From: Burkholderiales bacterium
GTDB taxonomy: Bacteria > Pseudomonadota > Gammaproteobacteria > Burkholderiales > Burkholderiaceae_C
Assembly (NCBI GenBank): GCA_005789825.1
Contig: SXWY01000060.1
Coordinates: 1 to 39,919, forward strand
DNA length: 39,919 bases
Reading direction: 5' to 3'
Shown: positions 9,316 through 17,232 of the stretch, one piece after another
How positions within the stretch are numbered: the stretch's first letter is position 1
How the letters are laid out: the number at the start of each line of letters is the position of its first letter
Position numbers and translations under genes: made by a program
Notes under the pieces: model-generated
Told to the model about the DNA's origin: nothing
Seen by the model: only the letters and a program-made list of their open reading frames with translations
Databases searched by the model: none

Positions 9316-10400
9316 CAGGCCGCTGTCAAAGCGGGCAGGCTGGTGGCGCGTCCCTTGTAATCCGTCCAGCACTGGCGTGTGAAGTCGTACAGCTTGCAAG
9401 AACGGGCGGTCTGGAAATACCAGCGCCAAGAAAACTGTTGCACGATGATGCGCCCGGGCAAGAGGTTTTCCAATTTGGACTGGGCCTGTTTGAGCCGGTA
9501 CAAGGGAATGCTCATGTCCACGTGGTGCGCAGTGTGCTCCATGATGTGGTGCATCAGCGAGCCGATGTTGAACGGAAAAGTCAAATGCACGGTGGTCGAG
9601 ACAAAAGGCTGGGCTTTGGCCCAAGCGCTGCGGTCGTCATGCCAAGACACTTTCACATGGGTATGGTGCACATACACCACAAAACCAATCATGGCACACC
9701 AAAACAAAAAGGGCACCACCACACTGAACAACAACACCCAAGCGACGTTTTGTTGGGTGGCCAAGGCAGCAGCAACCATGCTGCCGACCCACAAAGCGGC
9801 AAACCCGGTGATCAACCAACTGTCGCGGGTGAATATAGGGCGGCGAGTCGGCATTTCTTTGGCGTTGGGAAACACCATTTTTTTCCACCAAATTTCGATC
9901 ATGTAGTACAGGCCGGGGGCCCAACCACTGCGGTAAGCGCGGTCTAACAATCGTCCGGCAAAAGATAACTTGGCATACTCTTCGCGGGTCAGCGGCGCCC
10001 ACACAAAATCAAAACCCTTCAAATTGGTGTAGCCATGGTGAACCACGTTGTGGCCGATGTCCCACAAACTGAAGGTAGTCAACGATGGCAGAAACGCGAT
10101 GCGGCCCACCCATTTGTTGAGACCGCGGTGCGGTGTCAGGCTTTGGTGGCAAGCATCATGGCCGATGATGAACAAACGCCCGATGGTGAAACCCATGGCC
10201 ACGGCACACAATAACTTGGCCCACCAGGCTTCCAGCAAAACGGTACCTGCCAGAAAACTGGCCCACACCGCATAGTCGAGCACCAACAATGCCATGGCGC
10301 GCACAGTGACTCTTTCAGACAAAGGCACCAGCCACTCACGGATCACCTTGCGGTGTGGCATCGGTTGCTCAAGGGGGATAGGTTGTTCGGTCAGGTTCAT
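9315..10400 (-). CDS. Membrane fatty acid desaturase (di-iron, histidine-box type)
   Basis: An integral membrane desaturase that would introduce a double bond into membrane lipid acyl chains using oxygen and a di-iron centre. The three histidine boxes are intact: HDACH (81-85), HNVVHH (117-122) and HTAHH (289-293, within HHIMEHTAHHVD). Hydrophobic helices flank the boxes at about 36-60, 62-80, 195-215 and 217-245. The length of 361 residues fits the acyl-lipid desaturase superfamily, but the position specificity (delta-9, omega-6 or other) cannot be read from sequence alone. A Crp/Fnr-type regulator gene lies 114 bases upstream on the same strand, and a small exported protein follows with a one-base overlap. 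Confidence 0.9.
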   Translation of the reverse strand: MNLTEQPIPLEQPMPHRKVIREWLVPLSERVTVRAMALLVLDYAVWASFLAGTVLLEAWWAKLLCAVAMGFTIGRLFIIGHDACHQSLTPHRGLNKWVGRIAFLPSLTTFSLWDIGHNVVHHGYTNLKGFDFVWAPLTREEYAKLSFAGRLLDRAYRSGWAPGLYYMIEIWWKKMVFPNAKEMPTRRPIFTRDSWLITGFAALWVGSMVAAALATQQNVAWVLLFSVVVPFLFWCAMIGFVVYVHHTHVKVSWHDDRSAWAKAQPFVSTTVHLTFPFNIGSLMHHIMEHTAHHVDMSIPLYRLKQAQSKLENLLPGRIIVQQFSWRWYFQTARSCKLYDFTRQCWTDYKGRATSLPALTAA

Positions 10401-10435
10401 AAGTCAGGCAAAAGGCACCTAAAAAGGCAAGTGCG

Positions 10436-10469
10436 CTGAGTCTTGCGCCGCTTTGGGGCAACTGCTCAG
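10436..10469 (-). other. Imperfect inverted repeat between crp-like gene and desaturase
   Basis: The sequence contains CTGAG at 10436-10440 pairing with CTCAG at 10465-10469, and inside it TTGCgCC (10443-10449) pairing with GGgGCAA (10455-10461) with one mismatch and a 5-base loop. It lies downstream of the regulator gene and 36 bases upstream of the desaturase start, both on the minus strand. In transcript direction a TTTTT run appears only about 11 bases after the stem, so this is a poor intrinsic terminator. An operator or attenuating hairpin for the desaturase is equally possible. Confidence 0.35.
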
Positions 10470-10514
10470 TTCGAAACCGATTGTAGCCAACCCTGACTCA
10501 AACCGACCTTACCC

Positions 10515-11183
10515 CTACCAGCGCTCGGGTAAGCGCTTGCAAACCCTGTAAACACGGTCACGCTCACGCACCACATACCCGCCGATGATGAGTTCTTTCA
10601 TGATCCGGCTGACCATTTCCCGGCTGCAACCAATGTGTTGGGCGATTTGGGCATGGGTCATCGGTTGGCGGCGCATGTCACTGTGGGGGTCGATAACATG
10701 GTCAAAGTGACCTTGCAACAAAGCAATCAAGCGGCTGTAGGCGTCTGAAAAAAGCGCCCGGCGTGTGGTTTCGGTGGCCAAGCGCACCCGTTGCAAAGCC
10801 ATTCTCAGCAAATCCATGGCCATGGCCGGTGTGTGCTGAATAACAGCCAAGGCTGATTCGCGTGACACCACCACGCAAACCACTGGGGTCAGCGTGATCA
10901 CGTTTGCACAATGCGGGCCGCCATCCAAAGCCGCAGCCCCCACCAATTGACCAGCACCCCACAACGACAAAGTGATTTCGCGCGGCCTGCTGTCGTTCGA
11001 CATGCTGAACTCGCGCAAGCGCCCGGCCGCCACCAAATAGAGTTGATGCCCAATATCACCCTGCTGAATCAATAACATGTGTTTGCGGTAATGCCGCACT
11101 TGGCCTTGGCGCGCCAGTGTCAACAAGCCGGGTTGTTGGGTGGCGGCCCAAAGCTTGTCAATGTTCAGCATGTGTGTTTTCAT
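10515..11183 (-). CDS. Crp/Fnr family transcriptional regulator
   Basis: From the Met at 11183 the protein has 222 residues. The N-terminal half is a cyclic-nucleotide-binding-like beta-roll (LLIQQGDIGHQLYLVAAGRLREF, then LSLWGAGQLVGAAALDGGP). The C-terminal half has the Crp-type helix-turn-helix THAQIAQHIGCSREMVSRIMKEL (about 176-198). It lacks the N-terminal cysteine cluster of FNR, so an oxygen-sensing iron-sulfur cluster is unlikely; the effector is unknown. The track frame extends to 11291, but that would place the inverted repeat at 11248-11280 inside coding sequence, and the extra residues are not family-like. It is divergent from pyk and upstream of a desaturase, its most obvious candidate target. 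Confidence 0.85.
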   Translation of the reverse strand: MKTHMLNIDKLWAATQQPGLLTLARQGQVRHYRKHMLLIQQGDIGHQLYLVAAGRLREFSMSNDSRPREITLSLWGAGQLVGAAALDGGPHCANVITLTPVVCVVVSRESALAVIQHTPAMAMDLLRMALQRVRLATETTRRALFSDAYSRLIALLQGHFDHVIDPHSDMRRQPMTHAQIAQHIGCSREMVSRIMKELIIGGYVVRERDRVYRVCKRLPERW

Positions 11184-11247
11184 GCTGCCCACTGTAGTCA
11201 GCCCGCCGAGGATGGTGACCAAGTGTGAGTGACAATTTTTGCAAACC

Positions 11248-11280
11248 AAACTTGCGAAATATTCACACATTCGCAAATTT
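11248..11280. promoter_or_regulatory. 33-bp near-perfect inverted repeat between crp-like gene and pyk
   Basis: AAACTTGCGAA (11248-11258) and TTCGCAAATTT (11270-11280) form two 11-base arms that are reverse complements except for one position, separated by 11 bases (atattcacaca). The arm centres are 22 bases apart, about two helical turns, which suits a dimeric or tetrameric DNA-binding protein. The repeat lies 59 bases before the pyk start and 64 bases before the crp-like start, so it could serve either promoter. The binding protein is unknown; autoregulation by the adjacent Crp-like protein is a possibility only. Confidence 0.5.
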
Positions 11281-11339
11281 TTTGAACCCATTGGTCATCA
11301 TGGGCATGTGACAATGCAAGCTTGTTTTTTGGGAAATCC

Positions 11340-12773
11340 ATGCCACAACACGCCACCAAAATCGTCGCCACGCTGGGGCCGGCTTCCAGCGACCCCACCG
11401 TTCTTGAAGCCATGATCCGCGCCGGCGTGAATGTGGTCCGACTCAATTTCAGCCATGGCAAGGCGCAAGACCATGTTGACCGAGCCACGCTGGTGCGAGA
11501 GGCCGCCAAACGCGCCGGTCGCGTCGTGGCCATCATGGCCGACTTGCAGGGTCCCAAAATCCGCGTCGGCAAATTCGCCGAAGGCAAAGTGATGTTACAA
11601 GCCGGTGCCGCGTTTGTGCTGGACGCCTCGCGCACCGCGCCCGGGGATATCCAAGGCGTAGGCTTGGATTACAAAGAACTTCCGCGCGACGTCAAAGCCG
11701 GCGACCTGCTGCTGCTCAACGATGGGCTGATCGTGTTGACCGTGAGCAAAGTCGAAGGCGAAAAGGTGCACACCGTGGTGCAAATGGGCGGCGAACTCTC
11801 CAACAACAAAGGCATCAACAAACAAGGCGGCGGGCTGACCGCGCCCGCATTGACCGGCAAAGACATGGAAGACATCAAAACCGCCATGTCGTTCCAAGCC
11901 GACTATGTGGCGGTCAGCTTTCCAAAAAACGCCACCGACATGGAAATGGCCCGCCAACTGTGCAATGTTGCGGCTGAACCCTACAAACACAAACCAGGGC
12001 TGATCGCCAAAATCGAACGCTTCGAAGCCATTCCGCATCTGGAGGAAATTTTGCGTGCGTCTGACGGCATCATGGTCGCGCGTGGCGACTTGGCCGTCGA
12101 AGTCGGCAATGCCGCAGTGCCCGCTTTGCAAAAGCGCATGATCAAACTCGCGCGTGAAATGGACAAGGTCACCATCACGGCCACGCAAATGATGGAGAGC
12201 ATGATCACCAACCCGGTGCCGACCCGGGCCGAGGTCAGCGATGTGGCCAATGCGGTGCTCGATGGCACCGACGCGGTCATGCTGAGCGCAGAAACAGCGG
12301 TTGGCAAATACCCGCTCGAAACCGTGCAACAAATGGTGCAAATTTGCCGTGCCGCAGAAGACGCTGAAGAGATCGCGCTGGACGCGGATTTCACGGGCAA
12401 AACATTCACTTACATCGACCAGACCATCGCCATGGGCGCATTGTTCACGGCACACCACCTGGGTGCCAAAGCCATTGTGGCGTTGACCGATTCCGGCTCC
12501 ACGCCTTTGTGGATGAGCCGCCACCGCATACACATTCCTATTTATGCACTGACCGCGCGGGAAACCACACAACGTCGCATGGCGCTCTACCGCAATGTGC
12601 ATGCTTTGCTGATGGACACCAGCACCGACCGCGACACCGCTTTGCACGAAGCCGAGCAACACCTGAGCACGCGCGGTATCGTCAACAGCGGCGATGTCTA
12701 TGCCATCACTTGCGGCGAACCCATGGGCTCGCCAGGAGGCACTAACATGCTGAAAATTTGCAAAGTCGGCTGA
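11340..12773 (+). CDS. pyk: Pyruvate kinase
   Basis: Catalyses phosphoenolpyruvate plus ADP to pyruvate plus ATP, the last step of glycolysis. From the ATG at 11340 the protein has 477 residues, in the normal range. It carries TKIVATLGPAS near the N-terminus, RLNFSHGKAQDH, the Lys-Glu active-site region LIAKIERFEAIPHLEEIL, MVARGDLAVEVG, and the TATQMMESMI signature, then the C-terminal allosteric domain ending GGTNMLKICKVG. The track start 6 codons earlier is less family-like. A 156-base spacer holding a long inverted repeat separates it from the divergent crp-like gene. fba follows after 39 bases. Confidence 0.97.
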   Translation: MPQHATKIVATLGPASSDPTVLEAMIRAGVNVVRLNFSHGKAQDHVDRATLVREAAKRAGRVVAIMADLQGPKIRVGKFAEGKVMLQAGAAFVLDASRTAPGDIQGVGLDYKELPRDVKAGDLLLLNDGLIVLTVSKVEGEKVHTVVQMGGELSNNKGINKQGGGLTAPALTGKDMEDIKTAMSFQADYVAVSFPKNATDMEMARQLCNVAAEPYKHKPGLIAKIERFEAIPHLEEILRASDGIMVARGDLAVEVGNAAVPALQKRMIKLAREMDKVTITATQMMESMITNPVPTRAEVSDVANAVLDGTDAVMLSAETAVGKYPLETVQQMVQICRAAEDAEEIALDADFTGKTFTYIDQTIAMGALFTAHHLGAKAIVALTDSGSTPLWMSRHRIHIPIYALTARETTQRRMALYRNVHALLMDTSTDRDTALHEAEQHLSTRGIVNSGDVYAITCGEPMGSPGGTNMLKICKVG

Positions 12774-12812
12774 CCTCGATCACCCTCGTTTTATCCTTAC
12801 AGGAAGTACCCC

Positions 12813-13877
12813 ATGGCACTGGTTTCTATGCGCGAGCTGCTTGACCATGCAGCACAACACCACTACGGCATTCCCGCATTCAACGTCAACAATCTAGAGC
12901 AAGTGCAGGCGGTGATGTCTGCGGCCGATGAAGTCGGTGCACCGGTCATATTACAAGCCAGTGCTGGTGCACGCAAATACGCCGGCGAGTCTTTCATCAA
13001 ACACCTGATACAGGCTGCGGTAGAGGCTTATCCGCATGTGCCTTTGGTGATGCACCAAGACCATGGCCAAAGCCCCATGGTGTGTCGCAGCGCGATAGAA
13101 CTCGGCTTCACCTCGGTGATGATGGACGGCAGCTTGGAAGGCGACGGCAAAACCATCGCCAGTTATGACTACAACCTCAGTGTGACCAGCGAAGTGGTGC
13201 AAATGGCGCACAAGCTGGGCATCACGGTTGAAGGTGAACTCGGTTGTTTGGGTTCGCTAGAAACCATGAAAGGCGACAAAGAAGACGGCCACGGCACCGA
13301 CGCCACCATGACCCGCGAACAGTTGCTGACCGATCCGGAGCAAGCCGCCGATTTTGTCAAGCGCACCCAGCTCGACGCACTCGCCATTGCCATTGGTACC
13401 AGCCATGGCGCCTACATATTCACCCGCAAGCCCACGGGCGACATTTTGGCCATGGACCGGATTCAAGCCATCCATCAACGCATACCGAACACGCATTTGG
13501 TCATGCACGGCTCATCCAGCGTGCCGCAAGACTTGCTGGCGAAAATTCGCCAATTTGGCGGCGACATGAAAGAGACCTACGGCGTGCCGGTCGAGGAAAT
13601 CCAAAAAGCCATTCAATTGGGTGTGCGCAAAATCAACATCGATACCGATATCCGTTTGGCCATGACCGCTGCGGTGCGCCAGTTTTTGTTTGAAAACCCC
13701 GACAAATTTGACGCCCGCGAATGGCTCAAGCCCGCGCGTGAAGCGGCCAAGCAAATTTGCAAGCAACGCTATTTAGAGTTCGGTTGTGAAGGGCAAGGCA
13801 GCAAAATCAAAGCCACACCGCTGCCCATGATGGCGGCCAAATACCAGCAAGGCATGTTGGCGCAAAGCGTCCACTGA
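12813..13877 (+). CDS. fba: Fructose-1,6-bisphosphate aldolase, class II, Calvin-cycle subtype
   Basis: Zinc-dependent aldolase interconverting fructose 1,6-bisphosphate and DHAP plus glyceraldehyde 3-phosphate. The 354-residue protein shows [13 protein letters not shown], the metal ligands in [19 protein letters not shown], the glycine-rich GTSHGAY and [13 protein letters not shown] segments, and [17 protein letters not shown]. The family is commonly named after the Calvin cycle, but it is also the ordinary glycolytic aldolase of Burkholderiales and no RuBisCO or phosphoribulokinase gene is present here. An AGGAAG ribosome site precedes the start. It is probably co-transcribed with pyk and converges on the LysR gene 51 bases away. 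Confidence 0.96.
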   Translation: MALVSMRELLDHAAQHHYGIPAFNVNNLEQVQAVMSAADEVGAPVILQASAGARKYAGESFIKHLIQAAVEAYPHVPLVMHQDHGQSPMVCRSAIELGFTSVMMDGSLEGDGKTIASYDYNLSVTSEVVQMAHKLGITVEGELGCLGSLETMKGDKEDGHGTDATMTREQLLTDPEQAADFVKRTQLDALAIAIGTSHGAYIFTRKPTGDILAMDRIQAIHQRIPNTHLVMHGSSSVPQDLLAKIRQFGGDMKETYGVPVEEIQKAIQLGVRKINIDTDIRLAMTAAVRQFLFENPDKFDAREWLKPAREAAKQICKQRYLEFGCEGQGSKIKATPLPMMAAKYQQGMLAQSVH

Positions 13878-13928
13878 TGCCCCCGTGTATGCAGTAGCGG
13901 GCTTAGCCAGCAGGCATGTGCTTTGCGA

Positions 13929-14894
13929 CTAATTCGCCACAAAACTTTGTGACATCGGTGCAAGCACACATTCGCTGTAACGGGCCCCTTCATTCACCAC
14001 AAACTGTTTGAATGCCAAATGAACGCCGGACAAAACGCTGTCACGCCGGTGTATGAAACACCAATCGATGTATTTGGGCATGTCGACCATGTCGAGCACG
14101 GCCATCAACCCAGACTTGATCTCGGTCTGACACACATGCGCGGACAAAAAGCTGATGCCCATGCCATGCATCACCGCTTGTTTGACCGCTTCGTTGGTTG
14201 ACATTTCCAGACTTTTTCGCAACGGCATGTTTTTGGCCTGCAGTATTTGCTCAAAAAAAATCCGCGTGGCTGAACCACGCTCGCGAAAAATCACATCGCT
14301 GTGTTGCAACGCATCCCAAACCACCTGCTGACGTCCGACCAGCGGATGCGCCACGGGTGCCACCATGACATGCGGATGCCGGGCGAAATGCACCGCCTCT
14401 AGCTCGGCGTCCGACGGCGGGTAGCCGGTGATGGCGATGTCCAAGCGGTGGTTCAACAGCATTTCCAAAATTTCGGAACGCCGCGCCACCGTGAGCTTGA
14501 GCAACACCTCTGGAAATTGCGCATGAAAGGCTTTGAGCATGCGCGGCACAAAGTAATGGGCCGGCGACACCACCGCCAGATGCAACAAACCGCGTGGCCA
14601 TTGCGTGGCTGGCACATGGGCGGGTTTGTCACGCCACACAAACGCGTCTGACGCGGCTTGCACCTGCGCATGTATCAAGCGGGCGTGTTGCAGCAGCACC
14701 GCCCCCGCCTCTGTCAGTTGCTTTCTGCGGTGCGGGTCAAACAGCATCACTTGCAAATCTTCTTCCAACTGACGCACCACGCGCGACACCGCTGGCTGGG
14801 TCATTTGCAAATCCTCGGCTGCCTTGGTGAAGCTTCCCAACCGAGCAACCGCCTCGAAAACCCTGACATGGCGCAAATTCCACAGACCGTCCAT
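13929..14894 (-). CDS. LysR-type regulator, CbbR-like, probable controller of the rha operon
   Basis: A 321-residue LysR protein with an N-terminal winged helix-turn-helix (GSFTKAAEDLQMTQPAVSRV, about 21-40) followed by a periplasmic-binding-like effector domain. The stretch HYFVPRMLKAFHAQFPEVLLKLTV and then LDIAITGYPP strongly resembles CbbR/RbcR, the LysR subgroup that controls Calvin-cycle genes. There are no RuBisCO genes in the window. The gene is instead divergent from the rhamnose operon across a 197-base spacer, the classic LysR arrangement, so I infer that it regulates rhaD onward. The start at 14894 matches where LysR HTH domains normally begin. Rhamnose modules elsewhere often use DeoR or AraC regulators, which makes this pairing unusual. 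Confidence 0.85.
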   Translation of the reverse strand: MDGLWNLRHVRVFEAVARLGSFTKAAEDLQMTQPAVSRVVRQLEEDLQVMLFDPHRRKQLTEAGAVLLQHARLIHAQVQAASDAFVWRDKPAHVPATQWPRGLLHLAVVSPAHYFVPRMLKAFHAQFPEVLLKLTVARRSEILEMLLNHRLDIAITGYPPSDAELEAVHFARHPHVMVAPVAHPLVGRQQVVWDALQHSDVIFRERGSATRIFFEQILQAKNMPLRKSLEMSTNEAVKQAVMHGMGISFLSAHVCQTEIKSGLMAVLDMVDMPKYIDWCFIHRRDSVLSGVHLAFKQFVVNEGARYSECVLAPMSQSFVAN

Positions 14895-15037
14895 TGATCG
14901 CCTCCTTGCCGAATTAATCAGTACTTACCCTAGGCTGTCGCTTGCCGTGACGGCCATTCAGCCAACAGCAGGGTCATTGCTCGCAACGAAACCATTTCTA
15001 TGACTTTTTTATATAGCGAACATGATTTTAGGGATCT

Positions 15038-15064
15038 TTGATAATTCTTAAGCGTTCATAAAAT
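15038..15064 (+). promoter_or_regulatory. Candidate rha promoter with overlapping CbbR-type sites
   Basis: In the AT-rich LysR-rhaD spacer, TTGATA (15038-15043) and TAAAAT (15059-15064) resemble -35 and -10 boxes (5 of 6 matches each). The 15-base spacer is shorter than ideal, which would fit an activator-dependent promoter. Overlapping it are TGA-N7-TAA (15039-15051) and TTA-N8-TAA (15048-15061), matching the TNA-N7/8-TNA half-sites described for CbbR. These motifs are short and AT-rich, so chance matches are quite possible. Initiation shortly after 15064 would favour the ATG at 15092 over the TTG at 15065 as the rhaD start. Confidence 0.4.
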
Positions 15065-15091
15065 TTGTCGCATACCTACTGTATTTTTGCC

Positions 15092-17200
15092 ATGTCAATC
15101 GCCTCTCATCCCCCCCGTTTTCCCACATGGAATGACCCAAGCGCCGCCGGCCTCGATGCACCGCAACTGTTGCTCTATCGCTCCAACCTGCTGGGTTCAG
15201 ACCTGCGCATCACCAACTATGGTGGCGGCAACACCAGCGCCAAGATTTGGCAAACCGACCCCCTGAGCGGCGAGTCGGTGGAAGTGCTGTGGGTCAAGGG
15301 CTCGGGTGGCGATGTGGGCTCCATGAAGCTCGACGGTTTCGCCACGTTGTGGATGGACAAATTGCGCCGCCTGAAAAAGCTCTACCGGGGCTTGGCCCAC
15401 GAAGACAGCATGGTCGACTACTTGCCGCATTGCACCTTCAACCTCAATCCACGCGCCGCCTCGATCGACACCCCTTTGCATGCGGCATTGCCCTATGCCC
15501 ATATCGACCACATGCACCCAGATGCGGTGATCGCGATTGCAGCCATGGAGAACTCGCAGCGCATCACGCAAACCGTGTTTGACGGTCAAGTCGGCTGGCT
15601 GCCTTGGTTGCGCCCAGGCTATGAGTTGGGCCAACAACTGGCCGCCTATGACGCCGCGCATCCCGGTTTGCGCGGCATTGTGCTGGCCGGCCATGGGTTG
15701 TTCAGTTGGGGCGACACCTCGAAGTCGTGCTTTGAAAACACCGTGGGTTTGATCGAACGCGCACAAAACTGGTTGCACAAAGAGCGCGCGGAACGACAAG
15801 TCAAAGTGTTTGGCGGCACCCGTTTTGACACCTTGCCCGCGTCTGAAAGCGCTGCAACCCTCCACAAACTGCTGCCATTGCTCCGAGGACTGGCCAGCAA
15901 AGACAGCCCCAAATTGCTGCACCTCAACACTTCCGATGAGGTGCTGGCATTTGTCAATTCCCATGAACTGACTGAATTGGCCCACATGGGCACGTCATGC
16001 CCTGACCATTTTTTGCGCACCAAAATCCGCCCGCTGATCATTCCCGAAGATTTGTACGGCTTGCCGCAAGAAGTGCTCAAAGCGAAGCTGGCCGATTTGA
16101 TCGGCGGCTATTGCAACGACTACGCAGCTTATTACGACCGCTGCAAACGCCCGGGCAGCCCCGCCATGCGTGACCCCAACCCGGTGGTGGTGTTGCTGCC
16201 GCGCATTGGCATGGTGACGATGGCCAAAGACAAATCCACCGCCCGCATTGCAGGCGAGTTTTATGTCAACGCCATCAATGTCATGCGCGAGGCCCATGGC
16301 TTGGACCGCTATGTCGGACTGCCCGAACAAGAAGCTTTCGACATTGAATATTGGTTGCTTGAAGAGGCCAAGTTGCAGCGCATGCCCAAACCCAAACCTT
16401 TGGTCGGCAAAGTGGCGCTGGTCACAGGCGCGGCAGGTGGCATTGGCAGCAGCATTGCCCAGCGCCTGTTGAGCGATGGCGCTTGTGTGGTGTTGACCGA
16501 CATCGCCCCCAATGCTTTGCAAGACGCCCAAGCCAAGCTCGCGGCGCGTTTCGGCAAAGACAGTGTGCACGCGGTGGTGTGCGATGTCACCCAAGAAGAC
16601 AGCGTTAAAGAAGCCTTTGCCGCTGCCGTGTTGGCATTTGGCGGGCTGGATGTGTTGGTCAGCAATGCAGGCATTGCCTCCGCTGCGCCCCTCGAAGACA
16701 CCACACTCGATTTGTGGAACCTCAACCAAAACATTTTGGCCACCGGCTATTTCTTGGTCAGTCGCGAAGCTTTCCGCTTGATGAAGGCCCAAGCCACCGG
16801 TGGCTCCATGGTGATGATCGCCAGCAAAAACGGCATGGTGGCCAGCAACCAAGCGACGGCATATTGCGCAGCCAAAGCCGCTGAAATTCAGCTCAGCCGC
16901 AGCATCGCGCTCGAAGGTGCGCCACTCGGGATTCGCTGCAACGTGGTCAATCCCGATGCGGTGATTCGCGGCTCAAAAATTTGGTCTGGCAAATGGAGCC
17001 AAGAACGCGCGGCGGCCAACCAAATCGCAGAGGCTGACCTAGAGGCCTTCTACCGCGACCGCAGCATGCTCAAACGCAGCGTCTATCCCGAAGACATCGC
17101 CGAAGCCACCTACCACTTTTGTGCCGAGCACCTGAGCGGAAAAAGCACAGGAAACATTTTGAATGTCGATGCCGGCAACTTGGCTGCATTCACCCGCTAA
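15092..17200 (+). CDS. rhaD: Bifunctional rhamnulose-1-phosphate aldolase / short-chain dehydrogenase
   Basis: Two-domain enzyme of the phosphorylated L-rhamnose route. The N-terminal class II aldolase domain (about 1-430; GGGNTSAKIW, HIDHMHPDAVIAIA, GHGLFSWGDT) would split rhamnulose 1-phosphate into DHAP and L-lactaldehyde. The C-terminal SDR domain (about 435-702) has the NAD-binding LVTGAAGGIGSSIA, the SNAG motif and the catalytic YCAAK, and is thought to act on the lactaldehyde. At 702 residues from the ATG it matches this fused family, with no sign of a broken fusion joint. The track starts at a TTG nine codons upstream, which I consider less likely. It heads a run of eight plus-strand genes. 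Confidence 0.94.
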   Translation: MSIASHPPRFPTWNDPSAAGLDAPQLLLYRSNLLGSDLRITNYGGGNTSAKIWQTDPLSGESVEVLWVKGSGGDVGSMKLDGFATLWMDKLRRLKKLYRGLAHEDSMVDYLPHCTFNLNPRAASIDTPLHAALPYAHIDHMHPDAVIAIAAMENSQRITQTVFDGQVGWLPWLRPGYELGQQLAAYDAAHPGLRGIVLAGHGLFSWGDTSKSCFENTVGLIERAQNWLHKERAERQVKVFGGTRFDTLPASESAATLHKLLPLLRGLASKDSPKLLHLNTSDEVLAFVNSHELTELAHMGTSCPDHFLRTKIRPLIIPEDLYGLPQEVLKAKLADLIGGYCNDYAAYYDRCKRPGSPAMRDPNPVVVLLPRIGMVTMAKDKSTARIAGEFYVNAINVMREAHGLDRYVGLPEQEAFDIEYWLLEEAKLQRMPKPKPLVGKVALVTGAAGGIGSSIAQRLLSDGACVVLTDIAPNALQDAQAKLAARFGKDSVHAVVCDVTQEDSVKEAFAAAVLAFGGLDVLVSNAGIASAAPLEDTTLDLWNLNQNILATGYFLVSREAFRLMKAQATGGSMVMIASKNGMVASNQATAYCAAKAAEIQLSRSIALEGAPLGIRCNVVNPDAVIRGSKIWSGKWSQERAAANQIAEADLEAFYRDRSMLKRSVYPEDIAEATYHFCAEHLSGKSTGNILNVDAGNLAAFTR

Positions 17201-17232
17201 TACCTGCACGCACCATTGACAAAGGCATTGAC

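Noticed and set aside
10436-10469. Rho-independent terminator of the crp-like gene
   Set aside because: The stem is interrupted and the U-run starts about 11 bases too late; it is kept only as an inverted repeat.
11595-12662. 355-residue minus-strand frame opposite pyk
   Set aside because: It is a long antisense shadow; the His- and Gln-rich composition mirrors pyk codons, and all pyruvate kinase motifs are intact on the plus strand.
12813-14894. A Calvin-cycle (cbb) operon suggested by the CbbR-like gene and the Calvin-subtype aldolase
   Set aside because: No RuBisCO, phosphoribulokinase or other cbb-specific gene is in the window, and this aldolase subtype is the normal glycolytic enzyme in many Burkholderiales.
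15065-15091. TTG start for rhaD nine codons upstream of the ATG
   Set aside because: The candidate -10 box ends at 15064, so a transcript would start at or after this codon, and the ATG at 15092 gives the better family start. A different promoter could reopen the question.
15995-16852. 285-residue minus-strand frame opposite rhaD
   Set aside because: Antisense shadow of the aldolase-dehydrogenase fusion, whose motifs run unbroken across the same bases.
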